Notes: generated by a model not told the origin, from the sequence alone. Shown: positions 49,071 to 57,914, numbered from the stretch's first letter. The stretch: DNA of 64,000 nucleotides from an uncultured Pseudomonadales bacterium (GCA_943787675.1 CALSNK010000007.1:1-64000), one strand, 5' to 3'. Made by a program: numbers and translations.

Positions 49071-51233
49071 ATGACTCCTTTAATTAAGAAATTTCAATAC
49101 GGCAACCATACCGTAACATTAGAAACAGGCCGTATTGCCCGTCAGGCAACCGGTGCGGTTCTGTGTTCAATCGACAACACCTCAGTACTCTGTACCGTTG
49201 TTGGTGCACGTGAAGCCAAAGCAGGAATGGACTTCTTCCCACTGGGTGTTCACTACATCGAGAAAGCCTATGCAGCCGGTAAAATCCCTGGTGGCTTCTT
49301 CAAACGTGAAGGTCGTCCAAACGAGAAAGAGACTCTAACGTCGCGTCTTATTGACCGTCCGATTCGTCCTCTTTTCCCTAACGGCTTCAAAAACGAAGTA
49401 CAGGTTGTCTGTACCGTTATGTCAGCCGAGAAAAACATTGATCCAGATATCGCAGCAATGATCGGTACCTCTGCTGCTCTGTCTATTTCAGGCATCCCTT
49501 TTAACGGTCCTGTTGGCGGCGCTCGCGTCGGTTACACCGAAGACCAAGGTTACCTGCTTAACCCAACGTACAGCGAACTCGCTGGCTCTTCATTAGACAT
49601 GATTGTTGCTGGTACTAAAGACGCAGTACTGATGGTTGAATCTGAAGCCAGCGAGCTTTCAGAAGACATTATGTTGGGCGGCGTACTGTTCGCTCACCAG
49701 GAAATGCAAACAGTGATCAGCGTAATCGAAGAACTCGCTGCTGAAGCTGGCAAGCCACGCTGGGATTGGGTAGCTGAAGTAGAAAACGCAGACCTTAAAG
49801 CATCACTTGCTGACCTAGTAGGCGCCGACTTAGACGCTGCTTACCAGGTGCACGATAAGCAGGCCCGCGTTGAAAGCATCAACGCTCTTCGCGACCGTGC
49901 TAACGCATCACTGGTTAGCGATGACGGCTTCTCTGCAGAAGACATTAAAGACTCGTTCAAGAAGCTCGAGAAGAGTATTGTTCGTGGTCGCATCATCCGT
50001 GGCGAGCCACGTATCGATGGTCGTGATACTAAGAAAGTCCGCGCCATTAACGTTGAAGTGGGCATCTTGGACAAGGTTCATGGTTCTTCACTGTTCACAC
50101 GTGGTGAGACTCAGGCAATCGTTGCAGCAACATTAGGCTCAAGCCGTGATGCACAGATGATTGACGCACTGGAAGGCCGTCGTGACGATCCTTTCATGTT
50201 GCACTACAACTTCCCTCCCTACTCAGTAGGCGAATGTGGCCGTATTGGTTTCACAAGCCGTCGTGAAGTAGGACATGGTCGTTTAGCCCGTCGCGGTATC
50301 AATGCCGTACTGCCTTCACAGGAAGATTTCCCATATGCCATCCGCGTAGTATCAGAGATCACTGAATCTAACGGTTCAAGCTCAATGGCTTCTGTCTGTG
50401 GTTCAAGCTTGGCACTAATGGATGCTGGTGTTCCTCTTAAAGCACCCGTAGCTGGTATTGCTATGGGTCTGGTTAAAGAAGACGCAGGCTTTGCTATCTT
50501 GACCGATATCCTGGGTGACGAAGATCATCTCGGTGATATGGACTTTAAAGTAGCTGGTACAGCTGCTGGTATCACTGCACTGCAGATGGATATCAAAATC
50601 GAAGGTATTACTGAAGAGATCATGGAAATTGCCCTCGAGCAAGCCATGGAAGCTCGTCTGCATATCCTCGACGAAATGAACAAGGTCATTGCGACTGGTC
50701 GTTCCGAAGTGGCTGATACAGCACCTCGTATGGGCGTCATGCAAATTGATTCAGATAAGATTCGTGACGTGATTGGTAAGGGCGGCGCAACTATCCGTGG
50801 TCTTTGCGATGAGCATAACTCGACTATCGATATCACAGATGACGGTTCGGTTAAAATTTACTCAGAAGACACAGAAGGCCTAAACGCTGCAATGGACGCG
50901 ATTAAAGCAATCGTAGCCGACCCAGAGCCAGGCACTATCTACGACGGTAAAGTTGTCCGTATCGTAGACTTCGGTGCCTTCGTTAACTTTATGCCTGGTA
51001 CCGACGGTCTGGTTCACATCTCACAGATCGCTCAGGAACGTGTTGCTAAAGTAGGCGATTACCTGACTGAAGGCCAAGACGTTCGCGTTAAGGTAACAGA
51101 GATCGACAACCGTGGCCGCGTTAAGCTGTCTATCAAGGAAGCGCAGATTGAAGAGGGCACAGTGCCTGAACCTCGTGTTGCTGCTCCTGAAGCGGCTGGC
51201 GACAAGACTGAAGAAGCAGCTCCAGAAGCCTAA
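49071..51233 (+). CDS. pnp: Polyribonucleotide nucleotidyltransferase (PNPase)
   Basis: A 720-residue PNPase. Two RNase PH domains occur (residues ~1-215 and ~315-545, joined by a helical linker). The second carries the active site with [19 protein letters not shown] and [31 protein letters not shown] domain ([14 protein letters not shown], ~560-620) and an S1 domain ([26 protein letters not shown], ~625-690) follow, and the tail is acidic. It degrades RNA 3'-5' phosphorolytically and is a degradosome partner in E. coli. Confidence 0.97.
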   Translation: MTPLIKKFQYGNHTVTLETGRIARQATGAVLCSIDNTSVLCTVVGAREAKAGMDFFPLGVHYIEKAYAAGKIPGGFFKREGRPNEKETLTSRLIDRPIRPLFPNGFKNEVQVVCTVMSAEKNIDPDIAAMIGTSAALSISGIPFNGPVGGARVGYTEDQGYLLNPTYSELAGSSLDMIVAGTKDAVLMVESEASELSEDIMLGGVLFAHQEMQTVISVIEELAAEAGKPRWDWVAEVENADLKASLADLVGADLDAAYQVHDKQARVESINALRDRANASLVSDDGFSAEDIKDSFKKLEKSIVRGRIIRGEPRIDGRDTKKVRAINVEVGILDKVHGSSLFTRGETQAIVAATLGSSRDAQMIDALEGRRDDPFMLHYNFPPYSVGECGRIGFTSRREVGHGRLARRGINAVLPSQEDFPYAIRVVSEITESNGSSSMASVCGSSLALMDAGVPLKAPVAGIAMGLVKEDAGFAILTDILGDEDHLGDMDFKVAGTAAGITALQMDIKIEGITEEIMEIALEQAMEARLHILDEMNKVIATGRSEVADTAPRMGVMQIDSDKIRDVIGKGGATIRGLCDEHNSTIDITDDGSVKIYSEDTEGLNAAMDAIKAIVADPEPGTIYDGKVVRIVDFGAFVNFMPGTDGLVHISQIAQERVAKVGDYLTEGQDVRVKVTEIDNRGRVKLSIKEAQIEEGTVPEPRVAAPEAAGDKTEEAAPEA

Positions 51234-51251
51234 GCTTCGAAGAGTTATAAA

Positions 51252-51287
51252 AATCCCCGCCTGCGAAAGCAGCCGGGGATTTTTTTT
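51252..51287 (+). terminator. Rho-independent terminator after pnp
   Basis: ATCCCCG (51253-51259) pairs with CGGGGAT (51274-51280) around an inner CTGC-GAAA-GCAG hairpin (51261-51272), then eight T. This is a strong terminator and marks the end of the conserved block. Confidence 0.95.
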
Positions 51288-51505
51288 GTCTCAAAAACCA
51301 TAAACAGCGCACAGAATGGATATAAATCAGGCGAACTATTGGCAGATTTAATATTTGCCAGTTATGATTTATAGGTCGAATTTCATTGATGCGTTATCCA
51401 ACGGATGGATTGATTTCAACGAGACATAGTCGGTCACTTGATATCTCGTTGTTGCCAGTGGCTAAAAATTATGGAGTTAGACCAATCTTAAGGAGTGAGA
51501 TTGTT

Positions 51506-51691
51506 ATGAATAGGCGTATTTTAACCCTATGTAAATACCTGTTAGTCATTTCAATATTTTCCGCAACAACCCCCGCGTTCTCTGCGGTCAATGATCCCCC
51601 AGCGATTAATTTCAAATCAAATAAGGCGTTAGCAGACCTCAATCCAGCACCAATGATTGGGCTAATGATCAAGCATTGCTGTAAGAATTAG
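51506..51691 (+). CDS. Small secreted peptide of unknown function (61 residues), possibly a truncated gene
   Basis: ATG 51506 follows a strong AAGGAGTGA site. The product MNRRILTLCKYLLVISIFSA has a clear signal peptide with probable cleavage after TPAFSA, leaving only about 34 mature residues ending in IKHCCKN. Just beyond residue 48 an alternative frame (51652-51798) stays protein-like apart from one TAA at 51682, suggesting that a longer secreted protein was frameshifted here. Not a family I recognise. Confidence 0.5.
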   Translation: MNRRILTLCKYLLVISIFSATTPAFSAVNDPPAINFKSNKALADLNPAPMIGLMIKHCCKN

Positions 51692-51813
51692 TATGTCAAT
51701 CGATGCTTAATGGCGATTTGCTTTTTGAGAGACAAGGAAGGTGGTTAACTAATACACAGAAATTTGTGGGTCAGTTAAATCAAATTTTTCTCTATTAAAT
51801 AGGATAAAGGATT

Positions 51814-52524
51814 ATGAATTTATATATGAAAAAAATATTTGTGGTTGGAGTTTCAGTGCTCTTCTCCATACAGGTGATGGCATTAGAAAAAGCCGATGTG
51901 GACGGAGTGCAGCAATCGCCTATCCAGTGGGTGCACTATTTGAGTGCTGTTGAAAAAGCTGAAATAGCGGGTCGATTAGCAAAGGAGGAGTTTTTACGTC
52001 GGAGAGCTGCGGGAACTTTGCAAGACAAAACTCAGCAGCAGGAGATTTCCTTTCCCATCAGTCTTGTGCCTATAGACTCCACATCAGATACCAATAAAAG
52101 CGCTGCAGCAGTGCCTTCCGGAGGGAACATAAGTTGCAGTATTAATGCACACTATCCCCACGCTGGTTCTGGGCCAGGAGGCTCTACTGTCGTTAAAGCG
52201 AAGTCTTCAGGCAGCTGTAATTACATTCATGCTTTTGGCACCCCACCACCCACGATGGGGTGGGATCTAACCCAGGTTCTGCTTAGAGTTATAGGATGGG
52301 GGTTTCCCCCAATGATTGACCATCAAACAGCTGTACATACAAGAAATGGCTTAAGTGAAAGCTGGAGTGCAAGTAGTGCGCAAATTTTCCACCCTAGCTG
52401 CATCAATGGGAATTACTCGCACTTAAATATGGTGTATGTAATTCCTCCTCCTGGTTGGACATACACCGGCCCTCAGCCGATAACGATTCCAAATGCTGCG
52501 ACTAAGGTAGTAAGTAATTGCTAA
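51814..52524 (+). CDS. Secreted protein of unknown function with four cysteines
   Basis: A 236-residue protein with a Sec signal peptide (MKKIFVVGVSVLFSIQVMA, starting at residue 5) and AAAGGA before the ATG. After a charged helix (~40-75) the C-terminal domain begins NISCSINAHYPHAGSG and has Cys108, Cys135, Cys196 and Cys236, enough for two disulfides. The C-x-h-x-x-x-YPH...C...C-x-NG-x-Y...PPG spacing reminds me of small secreted domains in actinobacteria and bacilli, from memory only. Function unknown. It may pair with the preceding small secreted peptide. Confidence 0.75.
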   Translation: MNLYMKKIFVVGVSVLFSIQVMALEKADVDGVQQSPIQWVHYLSAVEKAEIAGRLAKEEFLRRRAAGTLQDKTQQQEISFPISLVPIDSTSDTNKSAAAVPSGGNISCSINAHYPHAGSGPGGSTVVKAKSSGSCNYIHAFGTPPPTMGWDLTQVLLRVIGWGFPPMIDHQTAVHTRNGLSESWSASSAQIFHPSCINGNYSHLNMVYVIPPPGWTYTGPQPITIPNAATKVVSNC

Positions 52525-52538
52525 CGAGTCAGACTGCC

Positions 52539-53363
52539 TTAAAGAACGGCCTTGCTCCTGTTGTCTGTCCAAATATTGTCACCGGGCAAGGCCTTATAGG
52601 TTTCGAGAACCCCAGCACGCAATACTTTATTAACAAGGGTTGTTGATCCACCAAAGTAGGATGATGGCTTGTTGAAGGGGCTGGCCAAGAACCAATCACA
52701 GGTCGTTGGCCATATCGCATTGGGAACTAGTCCCGCTACTTCAATACCATGACGACTAACTGCCTGGTCATAGGCTGCCAGCCAGCAGTCTCTAAGCCTA
52801 GATAATGTAGAGCTAAAGAGTAAATAGCTTTGTTGCCCGGTGTAACTTTCAAACTTTGCTTTTGCCTGGTGGTATATAGGAAGGTTGAACCCTTCCCATA
52901 TACCACACAAGACTTCCTGATTAGGGCCACCTATTTCAGCAAGGATCGCAAACAGGCTCTCCATCATATCTACGGTTAATTCACCCTCTAATGGCCCATC
53001 GATGCCCGCCGTACCAAGTTCTTGGGTAATGAATGGAAAGGTTTGAAAAAATTGCATCAGCCGGTGGGGGCGTCGGTTGTTGGCGATTTCGACGTCATCC
53101 CATCGAACAGGAGTTAACTTTTCCTCATCGACCCACCCAGCGCGAAGCGCCGCCCAGCCTTCGTCATCATTTGGGTCCAAAGCGTCAAAAGACCAACCAG
53201 GGTGGCAAATGCGCACGTAACTTGAAAATCCCGATGGCACAATTGTATGAAGTGTATGCTTGGGGCCAATACACCGCTCAACTACCCAGGCTGCACGTTT
53301 TGCGTCGGGCTCTACATCGTAAAATTTTAAAAAATCATCCATTGGTAATGACTTCCAGTCCAC
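52539..53363 (-). CDS. Conserved hypothetical protein (274 residues)
   Basis: A soluble protein with no signal peptide or membrane helix. It begins MDWKSLPMDDFLKFYDV and contains VPSGFSSYVRICHPGW, LTPVRWDDVEIANNRRPHRL, CGIWEGFNLP and SPFNKPSSYFGGSTTLVNKVL. The PSGF-x-x-Y-hR-h-x-HP plus VRW-x-x-h pattern resembles uncharacterised proteins I know mainly from actinobacteria, so it may have been transferred. It is convergent with the secreted-protein gene (14-base gap) and is bordered upstream by repeat-rich DNA. Confidence 0.7.
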   Translation of the reverse strand: MDWKSLPMDDFLKFYDVEPDAKRAAWVVERCIGPKHTLHTIVPSGFSSYVRICHPGWSFDALDPNDDEGWAALRAGWVDEEKLTPVRWDDVEIANNRRPHRLMQFFQTFPFITQELGTAGIDGPLEGELTVDMMESLFAILAEIGGPNQEVLCGIWEGFNLPIYHQAKAKFESYTGQQSYLLFSSTLSRLRDCWLAAYDQAVSRHGIEVAGLVPNAIWPTTCDWFLASPFNKPSSYFGGSTTLVNKVLRAGVLETYKALPGDNIWTDNRSKAVL

Positions 53364-53588
53364 TGATCTGAATTTGTAATTTCACATACTGTAGCACTAA
53401 GTTTGGGAAGATAAGATAAATATACACTGATTTTTAAACTACTGTGTATGGGCGCAACCATGGAGTCGAGCAACAAAAGTTCGGGAGACTTGGAGACAGA
53501 TTTTAGGGCGACGCAACCTCAGTTAGACGCCAATGAAAGCAACTCGGAAGCATGAGAAAAAATTCGGTTCAGTCTGAACCCAATTTCC

Positions 53589-53653
53589 CTGCACTGAAGA
53601 TGGATATTAAAATCGAAGGTATTACTGAAGAGATTAGGGGAATTGCCCTGCAG
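53589..53653 (+). pseudogene. 65-bp degenerate copy of an internal pnp segment
   Basis: CTGCACTGAAGATGGATAT and the following ~45 bases match pnp 50575-50639, with about five substitutions before the match ends. The identical core includes AAAATCGAAGGTATTACTGA. The reading frame [13 protein letters not shown] is retained, then diverges. Both copies are in the same orientation, about 3 kb apart. Confidence 0.88.
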
Positions 53654-53715
53654 CGCCCCACAATCCCAGCAGCACCTCATCATTCTAGTACCACTCCGTC
53701 ATCCTAGCACCCCAA

Positions 53716-53846
53716 CGTCATCCCAGCGAAGGCTGGGATCTCTTTGCCCCAACACCGGGTTATGAACAATGGACCCCAGCCTACGCTGGGGTGACGTTCC
53801 TTAATTTGGGATGACGTTCCTTAGCTGAGATCTCACCTTTAACAAA
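53716..53846. repeat. Long direct repeat, copy A
   Basis: Starts CGTCATCCCAGCGAAGGCTG, continues GGATCTCTTT, TTATGAACAATGGACCCCAG, CCTACGCTGGGGTGACGTTC and ends near CTCACCTTTAACAAAA. The CCCAGCGAAGGCTGGG and CCCCAGCCTACGCTGGGG parts are palindromes able to form hairpins. Copy B is at 54002-54173. Confidence 0.85.
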
Positions 53847-53885
53847 AGATACTGGCCTTCGCCAGCATGACGGGCGTTGTAAGAC

Positions 53886-54001
53886 ATCACCGTCATCACG
53901 GCAGAGCCTCTTCAATATGCCATCCCAGCCTTTATACGTCATCCCAGCAGGCCCCCTCAATACGTCATCCCAGCCTTTAATGCGTCACCCCTGTACCAAC
54001 C
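53886..54001. repeat. Cluster of short CGTCATCCCAGC units
   Basis: Between the two long repeats the half-unit CGTCATCCCAGC or close variants occurs several times (for example 53938, 53964), separated by short linkers such as CAGGCCCCCTCAATA and CTTTAATG. It looks like fragments of the same palindromic family. Confidence 0.7.
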
Positions 54002-54173
54002 CGTCATCCCAGCGAAGGCTGGGATCTCTTTACCCTAACACTGAGTTATGAACAATGGACCCCAGCCTACGCTGGAGTGACGTTCCTTAATTTGGGGTGA
54101 CGCTCCTTATTTGGAGTGACGTTCCTTAATTTGGGGTGGCGTTCCTTAGCGGCTATCTCACACCCCAACAAAA
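54002..54173. repeat. Long direct repeat, copy B
   Basis: Matches copy A from CGTCATCCCAGCGAAGGCTG through TTATGAACAATGGACCCCAG and CGTTCCTTAATTTGGGGTGA. It has extra tandem units of the GACGTTCCTTAATTTGGGGT type (three to four copies) before ending CTCACACCCCAACAAAATC. Confidence 0.85.
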
Positions 54174-54223
54174 TCTTGTCTACACTTAAACCCGAGGGGT
54201 AGCTGCCGTTTCACTCAGCAGCA

Positions 54224-54300
54224 ACCAGCGAATGGGTACCAGCGAATGGGGTACCAGCGAATGGGTACCAGCGAATGGGGTCTACCAGCGAATGGGGTCG
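54224..54300. repeat. Five-copy tandem repeat of ACCAGCGAATGGG
   Basis: Units of 14-17 bases: ACCAGCGAATGGGT, ACCAGCGAATGGGGT, ACCAGCGAATGGGT, ACCAGCGAATGGGGTCT, ACCAGCGAATGGGGTCGG. The last unit runs directly into the element shared with the transposase upstream region. Confidence 0.9.
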
Positions 54301-54481
54301 GACCTAGGTAAACCATTGATTTATATCGTTTTACCCCTGAAAAAATAGACTAAAAACGACTTAAAGGCTCTTTTTTACATCATAATCACGCTCATAAGCG
54401 CTGGACAGTGTTTTAACGGTGTATAGGTAAAAGCATCTTGTAATCGCGCTTTTTTAGGGCTTATAGAGACTTTTATTACGT
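54294..54481 (+). repeat. Copy 1 of the transposase-associated element
   Basis: Begins GGGGTCGGACCTAGGTAA, contains CGCTCATAAGCGCTGGACAG and GTTTTAACGGTGTATAGGTA, and ends near CTTTTATTACGT. It matches 56843-57032 along its length with scattered substitutions, but no transposase gene follows it. CTCATAAGCGCT lies within a possible stem. Confidence 0.88.
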
Positions 54482-54901
54482 GGATTCAAGTCTGAATTAA
54501 AAACTAAGTAGAGTTAAATTGTTACTGACCGGTAAAAATATTGATTCAATTTTGTGGGACGCTGCGCAGAGGCGCTCTTCGTTTGCGCTTTGTTCTTCTA
54601 CTTACGGCGAGGCTGGCGACGCTGTGTTAAACGACACAGAGGTGAAACTCCAGTTGAGTATGAAGCCCCTGCTGGCAAGTGATTTATGGCTACCCGCCAA
54701 ACACTTAACAGCCCCGAAGCACCAAAAACCGCTCAGGCCTTTTTGGGCCAATGCTCACACCCTTTCAGATACCCCTTACATAGCCACCACCCGCAGCAAG
54801 GTTTACAAACCTGTCAGACTAACTATATAAAACGACAATAGGGACGCTTTAACAGGAATAACTACCATAATACGCCTGTTCTGGCAGTTTAAAGATATGC
54901 T

Positions 54902-54930
54902 TTGCCACAAGAAGAATATTAAACTATAAT
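54902..54930 (+). promoter_or_regulatory. Sigma-70 promoter of the hipBA-like module
   Basis: TTGCCA (54902-54907), a 17-base spacer and a perfect TATAAT (54925-54930), about 85 bases before the antitoxin ATG. Nearby GACGC-x-TTAA motifs (54843 and 54942) occur on either side and could be regulator contacts, but I see no clear HipB-type palindrome. Confidence 0.7.
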
Positions 54931-55017
54931 CCGACTAAAGTGACGCCTTAAATAGCTTAACATACATTACCCGCCCTTTATGACAGTTACACTCTTCCAC
55001 CAAGCGAGGCATCCGAC

Positions 55018-55380
55018 ATGATTGACAACGACCTCAAACGACTAGGGCAAAAGATCGCTAAACTTCGACTCGCTAAAAATATAAAGCAGTCTGAGCTGGC
55101 CTATGAAGCGGGTGTATCAGAGCGCACACTACAGCGTATTGAGGCTGGTGAGGCGGCAAAGTCGGATGGCCTGCTCAAAGTCATTAAGCAACTGGGCAAA
55201 TTAGAGGACATTCTTAGCAGCTTAGACACCGCCGAGTTCTCGCCTGTTGAAATGGTGGCAAGCACTAAAGCCAAATATTCAACGCACAACAAAACAGGCA
55301 AGCGGCGCGCCCGCAAAACCAGCCCCGCCAAACTCACCAACACAGGTGCCTCTATAGTGTGGCCAGAAGACCAAACATGA
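55018..55380 (+). CDS. hipB: HipB-type helix-turn-helix antitoxin
   Basis: A 120-residue protein with an N-terminal XRE/Cro HTH (residues ~8-65: LGQKIAKLRLAKNIKQSELAYEAGVSERTLQRIEAGEA) and a basic C-terminal tail (GKRRARKTSPAKL). It should neutralise the downstream kinase and repress the shared promoter, as HipB does in E. coli. A GAGG site precedes ATG 55018. Its TGA overlaps the toxin ATG (ATGA), the usual arrangement for coupled antitoxin-toxin translation. Confidence 0.9.
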   Translation: MIDNDLKRLGQKIAKLRLAKNIKQSELAYEAGVSERTLQRIEAGEAAKSDGLLKVIKQLGKLEDILSSLDTAEFSPVEMVASTKAKYSTHNKTGKRRARKTSPAKLTNTGASIVWPEDQT

Positions 55381-56681
55381 ACGCCGGTGAAGTCACCCTA
55401 TGGGGTGCAACCGTAGGTTTTGTCGCCTGGGACCAACAGAAAAATTACGCCGCTTTTGAGTACGACAAAACATTCCTTGAGTCAGGCATACAACTGGCCC
55501 CCATGATGATGCCATTGGCCAGTGAGATTTACGCCTTCCCGACTTTGAACAAAGCAACCTACAAAGGCCTGCCCGGTATGCTGGCAGACTCACTACCCGA
55601 CAAGTTCGGTAACGATGTGATCAACCAATGGCTGGCGGAAACCGGGCGCACACCTGAATCGTTCAATGCCGTAGAAAGACTGATGTATGTTGGTACCCGC
55701 GGCATGGGTGCGCTGGAGTTTCAGCCCGCCATTAATGAAAATACCAACGATGCCCTGTCGCTCAATATTGAAGAATTAGTTGAGCTCTCATCAACCATAC
55801 TCACACTAAAATCAGCTCAGCAATTTGAATTAAACACAGACAATACCGCCAGCAATGTAGACGGCTTAAGTAAAATTTTAGCCGTGGGAACATCCGCCGG
55901 TGGCGCTCGTGCCAAAGCGATTATCGCCTGGAATGAAAGCACCAATCAGGTTCGCTCAGGGCAAATAGATGCGGGCGACGGCTATAGTTACTGGCTGCTT
56001 AAATTTGATGGCGTCAGTAACAATAAAGATAAAGAGCTGGCTGACCCCAAAGGCTATGGGCGTATTGAATACGCCTACCACTTAATGGCCCTCGATGCCG
56101 GTATAAGCATGAGCCAATGCCGATTAATGGAAGAGCATGGCCGGGCACACTTTATGACCAAGCGCTTTGACCGCACTGAAAATGGTCAAAAGCTACATAT
56201 GCAATCACTCTGCGCACTGGGCCACCATGATTTTAACAGCCCGGGAGCAACGTCTTATGAGCAGGCGTTTTTAATGTGCAATCAACTCGGTTTGGGAATG
56301 GCCGCTAAAGAGCAGTTGTTTTTACGCATGGTCTTTAATGTACTGGCCTACAATCGAGACGACCACAGCAAACAAATTTCTTTTTTAATGGATAAGAGCG
56401 GGCAATGGCAACTTAGCCCTGCCTACGATGTGACCTACTCATTCAACCCCAACGGTGAGTTCACTAATAGCCACCAAATGGTCATTAACCGCAAGCGTAA
56501 AGCGATTAACGATGAAGATTTTCTCAGCGTCGCCAAACGTCAAGGCCTTAACGCCAGTGCCGCCAAAAGATTGATCAACAACGTTAGAGCGGCAACCACA
56601 CAATGGTATAACCACGCCGACACCGCTGGGGTTGATGACAGAAAAACAACTATGATTGGTGAATTAATTACGCCGGTATAA
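55377..56681 (+). CDS. hipA: HipA-family serine/threonine kinase toxin
   Basis: A 434-residue HipA-type kinase; start ATG 55377 overlapping the hipB stop. The N-terminal subdomain has GMLADSLPDKFGNDVINQWL (67-86). The autophosphorylation/ATP loop is VGTSAGGARAKAI (Ser173), the catalytic loop is NRDDHSKQISFLM (326-338) and the Mg site SPAYDVTYS (Asp351). E. coli HipA phosphorylates GltX and causes persistence. The target here is unknown. All catalytic residues look intact, so the module is probably active. Confidence 0.92.
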   Translation: MNAGEVTLWGATVGFVAWDQQKNYAAFEYDKTFLESGIQLAPMMMPLASEIYAFPTLNKATYKGLPGMLADSLPDKFGNDVINQWLAETGRTPESFNAVERLMYVGTRGMGALEFQPAINENTNDALSLNIEELVELSSTILTLKSAQQFELNTDNTASNVDGLSKILAVGTSAGGARAKAIIAWNESTNQVRSGQIDAGDGYSYWLLKFDGVSNNKDKELADPKGYGRIEYAYHLMALDAGISMSQCRLMEEHGRAHFMTKRFDRTENGQKLHMQSLCALGHHDFNSPGATSYEQAFLMCNQLGLGMAAKEQLFLRMVFNVLAYNRDDHSKQISFLMDKSGQWQLSPAYDVTYSFNPNGEFTNSHQMVINRKRKAINDEDFLSVAKRQGLNASAAKRLINNVRAATTQWYNHADTAGVDDRKTTMIGELITPV

Positions 56682-56842
56682 ATGCTGATCGCTGGGCAGG
56701 CAGCGGGCAGAAAAGTCTATCAGTCAGGCATTCCCTTCGATGATGCTACACATTATCATTGTTGTTTTCTGGACGGAGTGGTGGGGAGAGGGGAAGAGTT
56801 CTGTACAGACGATACAGCGAGCCTAGATCCCATTGAACGAAC

Positions 56843-57032
56843 GGGGTCGGACCTAGGTAACCCATTGATTCTCATCATTTTACAGCTTACAACATGGACT
56901 AAAAATAACTTAAAGATCTGTTTTTTTACATCATAATTACGCTCATAAGCGCTGGACAGTGTTTTAACGATGTATAGGCAAAAGCATCTTATAATTACTT
57001 TTTTTAACACTTATAGTGACCTTTATTAGTTA
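56843..57032 (+). repeat. Copy 2 of the transposase-associated element (left flank of the RAYT gene)
   Basis: Begins GGGGTCGGACCTAGGTAA, includes CGCTCATAAGCGCTGGACAG and GTTTTAACGATGTATAGGCA, and ends just before the transposase ribosome-binding site (AAGGAGAAAG). GGTCGGACC at its start is the reverse complement of the GGTCCGACC repeats right of the gene, so the two form terminal inverted REP-like ends. Confidence 0.88.
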
Positions 57033-57060
57033 GACATACAGGCTTTAAGGAGAAAGCTAA

Positions 57061-57847
57061 ATGCCGCGCGCAAACAGATATTTTATTCCTGGCCATGTAT
57101 GGCACATCACACATCGTTGCCACCGCAGCGAGTTTTTGTTGAAGTTTGCGCGTGATCGTAAGCGTTGGCGGTATTGGTTGTTTGAAGCAAAAAAACGGTT
57201 TGGTTTGAGTGTTCTCAACTACATCGGAACCTCAAACCATATCCATTTATTGGTCAAGGATACCGGGGAAGAGGTTATCCCTAAAAGCATGCAGCTTATA
57301 GCGGGCCGAACCGCTCAGGAATACAACCGGCGGAAAAATCGAAAGGGCGCGTTTTGGGAGGATCGTTACCACGCAACCGCGATTGATACAGAGGGTTATC
57401 TTGCTCAGTGTCTGGTGTATATCGACATGAATATGGTGAGGGCCGGCGTAGTTTCTCATCCATCCGGCTGGGCCAACAGCGGATATCAAGGAAATACAGA
57501 ACCCTCTTGATCGGTATGGCGTAATTGACTATCTGGCGCTGATGCAGCTATTGGGGATTAACAACCTGGCACAATTGCAATCGGCACATCAAGGGTGGGT
57601 CGAAGCTGAGTTGAAAAAAGACAGCATGGTCAGGAAGCAGCTATGGTCAGAGAGCTTGGCTGTCGGGAGTCAGACGTATGTTCAAAGCGTTAAAGAAGCA
57701 TTGGGCGTGAGCGCAAAACCGAGACAGATTGAAGCGCATGAAGGGCTGTATAGGGTGAAAGAGCCAAGAGCCTCTTATACCTGTGATTTTGATGCCAAAA
57801 ATAGTCGTTTAAGCAACTATAGGCGCCTGATTTTGGATGAAAGCTAA
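57061..57847 (+). pseudogene. REP-associated tyrosine transposase (RAYT, IS200/IS605-like), frameshifted
   Basis: Frame 1 (57061-57510) encodes an Y1-transposase domain with the HUH motif SNHIHLLV (His60, His62), GAFWEDRYHATAI and the catalytic-Tyr region LAQCLVYIDMNMVRAG. It then ends SGYQGNTEPS. A second frame continues the family C-terminus from 57488 as KEIQNPLDRYGVIDYLALMQ...LWSESLAVGSQTYVQSVKEALG to 57847. Removing the C at 57487 joins them into about 261 residues. The ATG has an AAGGAG site. Such proteins mobilise REP hairpins. Confidence 0.9.
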
Positions 57848-57867
57848 ATGAAATCAAGCGGTTGGTT

Positions 57868-57914
57868 GGGTCCGACCCTTAGCGGTTGTGGGGGGTCCGA
57901 CCCTTAGCGGTTGT
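57868..57914. repeat. Two REP-like palindromic units right of the transposase
   Basis: GGGTCCGACCCTTAGCGGTTG occurs at 57868 and again at 57893, a 25-base spacing. The GGGTC-C-GACCC core is palindromic and is in inverted orientation to the GGGTCGGACC at 56844 left of the transposase. This is the expected substrate type for a RAYT. Confidence 0.85.

Larger units (their letters stand above)
53364..55017. other. 1.65-kb non-coding, repeat-rich stretch
   Basis: No convincing gene lies here. It contains a 15-base palindrome GGTTCAGTCTGAACC (53566-53580), a 65-bp pnp-derived fragment, two long direct repeats built on CGTCATCCCAGCGAAGGCTG units, a short tandem array, and one copy of the element found upstream of the transposase. 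It ends with the promoter of the HipBA module. A 103-codon frame at 54519-54830 has only a TTG start and no family resemblance. Confidence 0.7.

Noticed and set aside
53700..54180. CRISPR array
   Set aside because: Repeats are of unequal length and spacing, are themselves palindromic, lack unique spacers of constant size, and no cas genes are nearby.
54519..54830. 103-codon open frame between the repeat region and hipBA
   Set aside because: It starts with TTG without a ribosome-binding site, has no recognisable family features, and sits in repeat-derived DNA. I treat it as chance.
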